Shown here piece by piece: positions 60,337 through 64,000 of a stretch of 64,000 nucleotides of DNA. The stretch's first letter is position 1; every line of letters begins with the position of its first letter. This stretch comes from Actinomycetes bacterium (GTDB taxonomy: Bacteria; Actinomycetota; Acidimicrobiia; Acidimicrobiales; Ilumatobacteraceae): positions 1 to 64,000 of the forward strand of contig JANYDH010000058.1 in NCBI GenBank assembly GCA_025359865.1, read 5' to 3'. The notes under the pieces are model-generated. The model worked only from the letters and a program-made list of their open reading frames with translations, had not been told where the DNA came from and did not search any database. Both the position numbers and the translations under genes were made by a program.

Positions 60337-61401
60337 ATGCATCCCAGGCTGCACACGAGCGTGTGCGATCTCTTCGGGATCGAGGTTCCGATCGTGCAGA
60401 CAGGCATGGGCTGGGTCGCAGGTCCGCGCCTGGTCTCGGCGACGGCCAACGCGGGTGCCCTAGGCATTCTGGCGAGCGCCACCATGGACTTCGCTCAGCT
60501 GCGAGCGGCAGTGACCGACGTTCGTTCACGTACAGAGCAGCCGTTCGGGGTCAACCTACGCGCCGACGCCCACGACATCGACAACCGGGTGGCGCTGCTG
60601 ATCGACCAAGGGGTGCGCGTCGCTTCGTTCGCCCAGGCGCCGACCGAGACCATCATCTCCAGACTGCACGATGGCGGTGTACTCGTCGTCCCCTCGATCG
60701 GTGCCAAACGCCACGCCGAGAAGGTCTTGCAATGGGGTGTCGATGCCGTGCTCGTGCAGGGCGGCGAAGGTGGCGGGCACACCGGGTCGGTGCCGACCAG
60801 CATCTTGTTGCCGCAAGTTGTCGACGCGGTAGAGGGCCGAGTTCCGGTGATCGCCGCCGGCGGATTCTTCGACGGCAGGGGCCTCGTCGCCGCGCTGGCG
60901 TACGGGGCGGACGGCATCGCAATGGGCACACGATTTCTGCTCACCAGCGACTCTGCCGTACCGCAGGCCGTGAAGGACTTCTACCTCTCCAAAGGGGTTG
61001 CCGAGACCACGGTCACCAGGCAGGTCGACGGAGTGCCGCATCGGGTGCTGAACACCGATCTCATCGACCAGCTCGAGTCGGGCCGAGGCAAAATCCTCGC
61101 GTTGCCGCGTGCCTTGCTCAACGCCCACCGCTTCAAGCAGATGACCGGTCTGTCGTTGAGGCAGATGTTGCGCGAAGGGGCGGCGATGCGCAAGGCCGGC
61201 GGTCTTTCCTATACACAGATGGTGATGGCTGCCAACACCCCGATGTTGTTGAAGGCAGCGCTCGTCGATGGCAACACATCCAGCGGTGTGATGGCCAGCG
61301 GACAAGTGGTGGGCGTCATCGACGACCTGCCGTCGTGTCACGACCTCGTCCATCGGATCATCGCCGAGGCCGAAGCCACACTCGCCCGACTGAGCGCCTG
61401 A
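60337..61401 (+). CDS. ipdC: IpdC-like flavin-dependent enoyl reductase
   Basis: Nitronate-monooxygenase/IpdC family TIM-barrel flavoprotein, 354 aa; Rv3553 counterpart in the cholesterol C/D-ring pathway. Features: VCDLFGIEVPIVQTGMGWVAGPRLVSATANAGALGILASATMD, GVNLRADAHDIDNRVALLIDQGV, QGGEGGGHTGSVPTSILLPQVVDAV, PVIAAGGFFDGRGLVAALAYGADGIAMGTRFLLTSDSAVPQAVKDFYL (FMN phosphate and base binding). Third of the conserved ipdABC order. Confidence 0.92.
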   Translation: MHPRLHTSVCDLFGIEVPIVQTGMGWVAGPRLVSATANAGALGILASATMDFAQLRAAVTDVRSRTEQPFGVNLRADAHDIDNRVALLIDQGVRVASFAQAPTETIISRLHDGGVLVVPSIGAKRHAEKVLQWGVDAVLVQGGEGGGHTGSVPTSILLPQVVDAVEGRVPVIAAGGFFDGRGLVAALAYGADGIAMGTRFLLTSDSAVPQAVKDFYLSKGVAETTVTRQVDGVPHRVLNTDLIDQLESGRGKILALPRALLNAHRFKQMTGLSLRQMLREGAAMRKAGGLSYTQMVMAANTPMLLKAALVDGNTSSGVMASGQVVGVIDDLPSCHDLVHRIIAEAEATLARLSA

Positions 61402-61403
61402 CC

Positions 61404-61862
61404 GTGACGGTCACGGTGCTCGATGGAGACGATGAGGTATGCGCTGCGGTCGGTCGCCACCTTGGCCACAGTGACTGGTTGCTGATCGACCAGTTGCGGG
61501 TCAACAAGTTCGCACAAGCCACCGGCGACCAACAGTGGATCCACGTCGACATCGAACGCTCCACCGCTGGTCCGTTCGGTGGACCGATCGCGCACGGCTA
61601 TCTCACACTGTCGCTGTCCAACTACTTCCTGCCACAGATCGTCGAGGTCAGAGGCTTTGCGATGGGCGTCAACTACGGCACCAACCGCGTGCGGTTTGTA
61701 GCACCGGTCCTAGTCGGCGCCCGCATCCGTGCCGGCGTAGAGCTCACCGATGTCACGCGGGTCAGCGGTGGACTGCAGACCACGATGACGGTCACGATCG
61801 ATAACCTCGGCAACGCCAAGCCGGCATGCGTGATCGAATCGATCTCGCGGTGGCTGCACTGA
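61404..61862 (+). CDS. MaoC-like (R)-hydratase
   Basis: Hot-dog fold enoyl-CoA hydratase of about 152 aa. The hydratase-2 motif is clear: FAQATGDQQWIHVDIERSTAGPFGGPIAHGYLTLSLSNYF, with the catalytic Asp and His. Start GTG at 61404 or 61413. Stop overlaps the next SDR start (TGATG). In the cluster it would hydrate a double bond made by one of the acyl-CoA dehydrogenases. Confidence 0.85.
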   Translation: MTVTVLDGDDEVCAAVGRHLGHSDWLLIDQLRVNKFAQATGDQQWIHVDIERSTAGPFGGPIAHGYLTLSLSNYFLPQIVEVRGFAMGVNYGTNRVRFVAPVLVGARIRAGVELTDVTRVSGGLQTTMTVTIDNLGNAKPACVIESISRWLH

Positions 61863-62662
61863 TGAGCGTGCTCGCCCGTTTCCGCCTGCACGGCAAGGTT
61901 GCCATCATCTCCGGAGCCGGGCGCGGCATCGGCGCGGCGAGCGCGTTGGCACTTGCCGAGGCGGGGGCCGATGTTGCGGTGCTGGCGCGTACCGCCGAGC
62001 AGATCGAGGCCGTCGCGGCCGAGGCCCGTGCATTCGGGGTCCGTGCGATCGCAATCCCGACGGATGCCAACGACGCTGAGGCGACACATGCCGCCGTTGC
62101 CAGGGTGCTGGCCGAACTCGGCCGGCTCGACATCGTGGTGAGTGTTGTTGGAGGATCGATGCCGCGGCCGTTCATGACCACCAGTGACCGAGACCTGCGC
62201 AACGGATTCGAGAACAACGTGGTCAACGGTCTGCGCCTGGTTCGTGAAGCGGTGCCCCACATGATGGCCACCGGCGGCGGCAGCGTGGTGATGGTCTCCA
62301 GCGCGATCGGCCACAACGTGGGGCGTGGCTACGTGGCGTACGGCTCAGGAAAGGCCGCACTCGATCAGGCAGTCCGATTGATGGCCGCCGACCTCAACCC
62401 GCGAATTCGAGTCAACGCGGTCGCACCGGGGGCGATACTTACCGAGGCATTGCAGGCAGTTGCGGCCAATCCGGAGATCAAAGCAGCGATCGAGGCGGCC
62501 ACACCGCTTCGGCGCCTGGGCGAACCCGACGACATCGCGGCTGCTGTGCTCTATCTGGCCAGCGACGCATCGAGTTACGTCACCGGCCAGATCCTTGCTG
62601 TCGACGGCGGTGTGCGCACCACCAACTTCGAACTGCCGATCCCCGACATCACCACACCGTGA
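61862..62662 (+). CDS. Short-chain dehydrogenase/reductase
   Basis: SDR of 266 aa: GKVAIISGAGRGIGAASALALAEAGADVAVLARTAEQIEAV, SVVGGSMPRPFMTTSDRDLRNGFENNVVNGLRLVREAVPHMM, SSAIGHNVGRGYVAYGSGKAALDQAVRLMAADLNPRIRVNAVAPGAILTEAL (Ser, Tyr, Lys) and DASSYVTGQILAVDGGV. Typical of hydroxysteroid dehydrogenases; the particular hydroxyl is not known. It is fused by overlap to the MFS gene. Confidence 0.86.
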   Translation: MSVLARFRLHGKVAIISGAGRGIGAASALALAEAGADVAVLARTAEQIEAVAAEARAFGVRAIAIPTDANDAEATHAAVARVLAELGRLDIVVSVVGGSMPRPFMTTSDRDLRNGFENNVVNGLRLVREAVPHMMATGGGSVVMVSSAIGHNVGRGYVAYGSGKAALDQAVRLMAADLNPRIRVNAVAPGAILTEALQAVAANPEIKAAIEAATPLRRLGEPDDIAAAVLYLASDASSYVTGQILAVDGGVRTTNFELPIPDITTP

Positions 62663-63912
62663 CCGCCCCTGCGGCGCGACGCCGTTCGATACTGCGCCAG
62701 CCATCATTTGCTGCGTTCTTCGTCGCCGCGTCGATCTCGAACGCTGCCGCCTGGATGCAACTCGTTGCCGTCCCGGCGCTGCTGTTCGACCTTACCCACA
62801 AGGCGTCGTGGCTCGGTCTCTCCACGTTCGTCGGCATGGTTCCCGCAGTCGCACTCACGCCCTGGGCGGGCGTGCTCTCCGACCGCGTCAATCGAAGGAT
62901 GATCCTGATCGCCACCCAGTCCGTCGCGATGGTGGCCACGTTCGTGCTGTGGGGGCTGTTCGCCACGGATCACATCTCGCCACTGTCGATTCTGGTGGTC
63001 GGATTCGTCAACGGCATTGCGACGGGATTCCAGACTCCGACCTGGCAGGCCTTCGTCCCGAGCCTGGTCCCCGAGGACGACATGCTCGAAGCGGTACGCC
63101 TCAACTCGACGCAGTTTACCGTCGCGCGTGCTGTCGGGCCCGCGGCCGCCGGTGTGGTGGTGGCCACGTTTGGAGTCGGCGCAGCGATCGCGCTGAACGC
63201 GGCTACCTACCTACTGGTGATCGGCGTGCTCGTGGTGGTCCGCCCCAACGCGCAGGTGCTCGATGTGCGCCACAGTTCGGCACGGGCCTTCGCCGACGGT
63301 GCCCGCCATGTCTGGCACCACCCAGGGGTGAGGCTTGCCGTCCTGCTCGCGTTGTTCACTGCACTCACCGGTCAGTCACTCCAGTACGTTGCGGCCGCTG
63401 TTGCCAACCGCGGGTTCGGACGCGAGAGCACCGACAGTGCCGGACTACTGACCGCGCTCGGCATCGGAGCGCTACTCGCCAGCCTCGCCGCGGGTCCGTT
63501 GGCGCGTAGGTACTCGCGCTACCGGATGATGCTCTGCGCTCTGGCGATGTACGTAGTGGCACCGCTGATTGCGGCCGGCGGCCGAACCTTCTCGGTCGCT
63601 CTGATCGGGTACTTCGTCGGTGGGCTCGCGCACTTCACGTTCGCCGTACAGGTCAACACGTTGATCCAACTGGAGACGCCCGATCATCTGCGCGGGCGCG
63701 CCATCTCGTTCTACCTGTTGGCGATCCTCACCGGAATTGCGGTCGGCCCGCTGGTACTGGGCGCGCTCATCGATGCGGTGGGTGTGCGTGCCATGCTACT
63801 CGCCGATGCTGCGCTGGTTGCAACCGTGAGCAGCTGGGTAGTCATGACCGGCAGGCTGCGCGCGTTCGATCCGACTCCCACACGCGAGGCCGCGCCGCCG
63901 ATCAGCGCGTAA
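62659..63912 (+). CDS. MFS transporter (MFS_3/TetV-like)
   Basis: Inner-membrane exporter or importer of 417 aa with about 10-12 hydrophobic segments: PSFAAFFVAASISNAAAWMQLVAVPALLF, LGLSTFVGMVPAVALTPWAGVLSDRVNRRMILIATQSVAM with the DRxxRR loop, then repeated at GPLARRYSRYRMMLC in the second half. MFS_3 family proteins include macrolide and tetracycline exporters. Its place at the end of the ipd operon suggests moving a steroid or its breakdown product. Start GTG 62659; converges with the P450 end. Confidence 0.87.
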   Translation: MTAPAARRRSILRQPSFAAFFVAASISNAAAWMQLVAVPALLFDLTHKASWLGLSTFVGMVPAVALTPWAGVLSDRVNRRMILIATQSVAMVATFVLWGLFATDHISPLSILVVGFVNGIATGFQTPTWQAFVPSLVPEDDMLEAVRLNSTQFTVARAVGPAAAGVVVATFGVGAAIALNAATYLLVIGVLVVVRPNAQVLDVRHSSARAFADGARHVWHHPGVRLAVLLALFTALTGQSLQYVAAAVANRGFGRESTDSAGLLTALGIGALLASLAAGPLARRYSRYRMMLCALAMYVVAPLIAAGGRTFSVALIGYFVGGLAHFTFAVQVNTLIQLETPDHLRGRAISFYLLAILTGIAVGPLVLGALIDAVGVRAMLLADAALVATVSSWVVMTGRLRAFDPTPTREAAPPISA

Positions 63913-64000
63913 ACGTGACCGGCAGCGCCGCGATGCCGCGGACGAACGACGAATGGCTGTACACGGGCACGAAGTCGGGGTCGGCAAGTCGGAGATCGTG
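63902..64000 (-). CDS. C-terminal end of a probable cytochrome P450 (runs off the window)
   Basis: Only the last 32 codons are in view: the tail ends DFVPVYSHSSFVRGIAALPVTFTR, which resembles the last beta-strands of actinobacterial cytochrome P450s (the SSFVRGIAALPV pattern). The heme-binding Cys region lies outside the window. It overlaps the MFS gene end by 11 bp. P450s of steroid side-chain oxidation (CYP125/142) would suit the cluster, but the subtype cannot be told. Confidence 0.55.
   Translation of the reverse strand, partial: HDLRLADPDFVPVYSHSSFVRGIAALPVTFTR

Overview
The window is chromosomal DNA from a GC-rich actinobacterium, most likely of the Acidimicrobiia (Ilumatobacter-like) type. 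This is inferred from dense GTG starts, four-base ATGA/GTGA gene overlaps, many flavin/F420 luciferase-like oxidoreductases, mycobacterium-like steroid catabolism genes, a folP2-gpgS neighbourhood and a sulfite/nitrite reductase paired with a DUF4202 gene. No rRNA, CRISPR array or intact transposase gene was seen.

Region by region. 1-1.1 kb: a tRNA-Cys followed by a truncated tyrosine integrase, the edge of an old integrated element. 1.2-10.6 kb: a Tat-type lipoprotein hydrolase, a PfkB kinase, a VOC protein, two FMN monooxygenases with an acetyltransferase, then a siroheme reductase with DUF4202; the last set may scavenge organic sulfur. 11.2-14.2 kb: a divergent FAD-linked oxidase and a malonyl-CoA synthetase. 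14.3-28.6 kb: de novo purine synthesis in three tightly overlapping blocks (purSL-purQ-purC-purF-purDM; purK-purE-phosphotransferase on the minus strand; purN-guaB). PurD and PurM are one polypeptide, and PurS and PurL are fused. 28.7-34.8 kb: an HDOD/diguanylate cyclase pair, then an enoyl-CoA hydratase, an F420-type oxidoreductase and two hydrolases, one of them an isochorismatase-like protein whose catalytic residues are all replaced. 34.9-37.7 kb: folK, a folP2-like gene, gpgS and a toxin-antitoxin pair with a frameshifted toxin.

37.8-63.9 kb: a steroid (cholesterol-type) catabolic cluster: fadA6-like thiolase, TetR regulator, FadE26-like and FadE30/IpdE1-like acyl-CoA dehydrogenases, IpdF, an acyl-CoA ligase, several SDRs, then echA20-ipdA-ipdB-ipdC-maoC-SDR-MFS, ending at the tail of a probable cytochrome P450. 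Four intergenic sites carry one shared palindrome, TCTGAC-N5-GTCAGA, next to these genes. This looks like a regulon with an operator different from the mycobacterial KstR2 site. The cluster is split by an accessory block at about 47.7-57.9 kb: a GNAT-AAC(3) fusion, a collapsed ATPase gene, an amidase, a two-gene module of an acyl ligase and a giant glycosyltransferase/beta-sandwich/LpxD-like fusion, a decayed HNH-type gene, and an RsbQ-like hydrolase with a PAS protein.

A family of MITE-like repeats with about 38-bp imperfect terminal inverted repeats (beginning GACCTTTGGCGTTGGG) sits between operons at 2.6, 10.7, 22.6, 23.1 and 56.2 kb. The best candidates for something undescribed are the acyl ligase plus GT-LpxD fusion module, the shared operator family of the steroid cluster, and this repeat family. 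All functional calls come from reading the sequence; no database search was possible.
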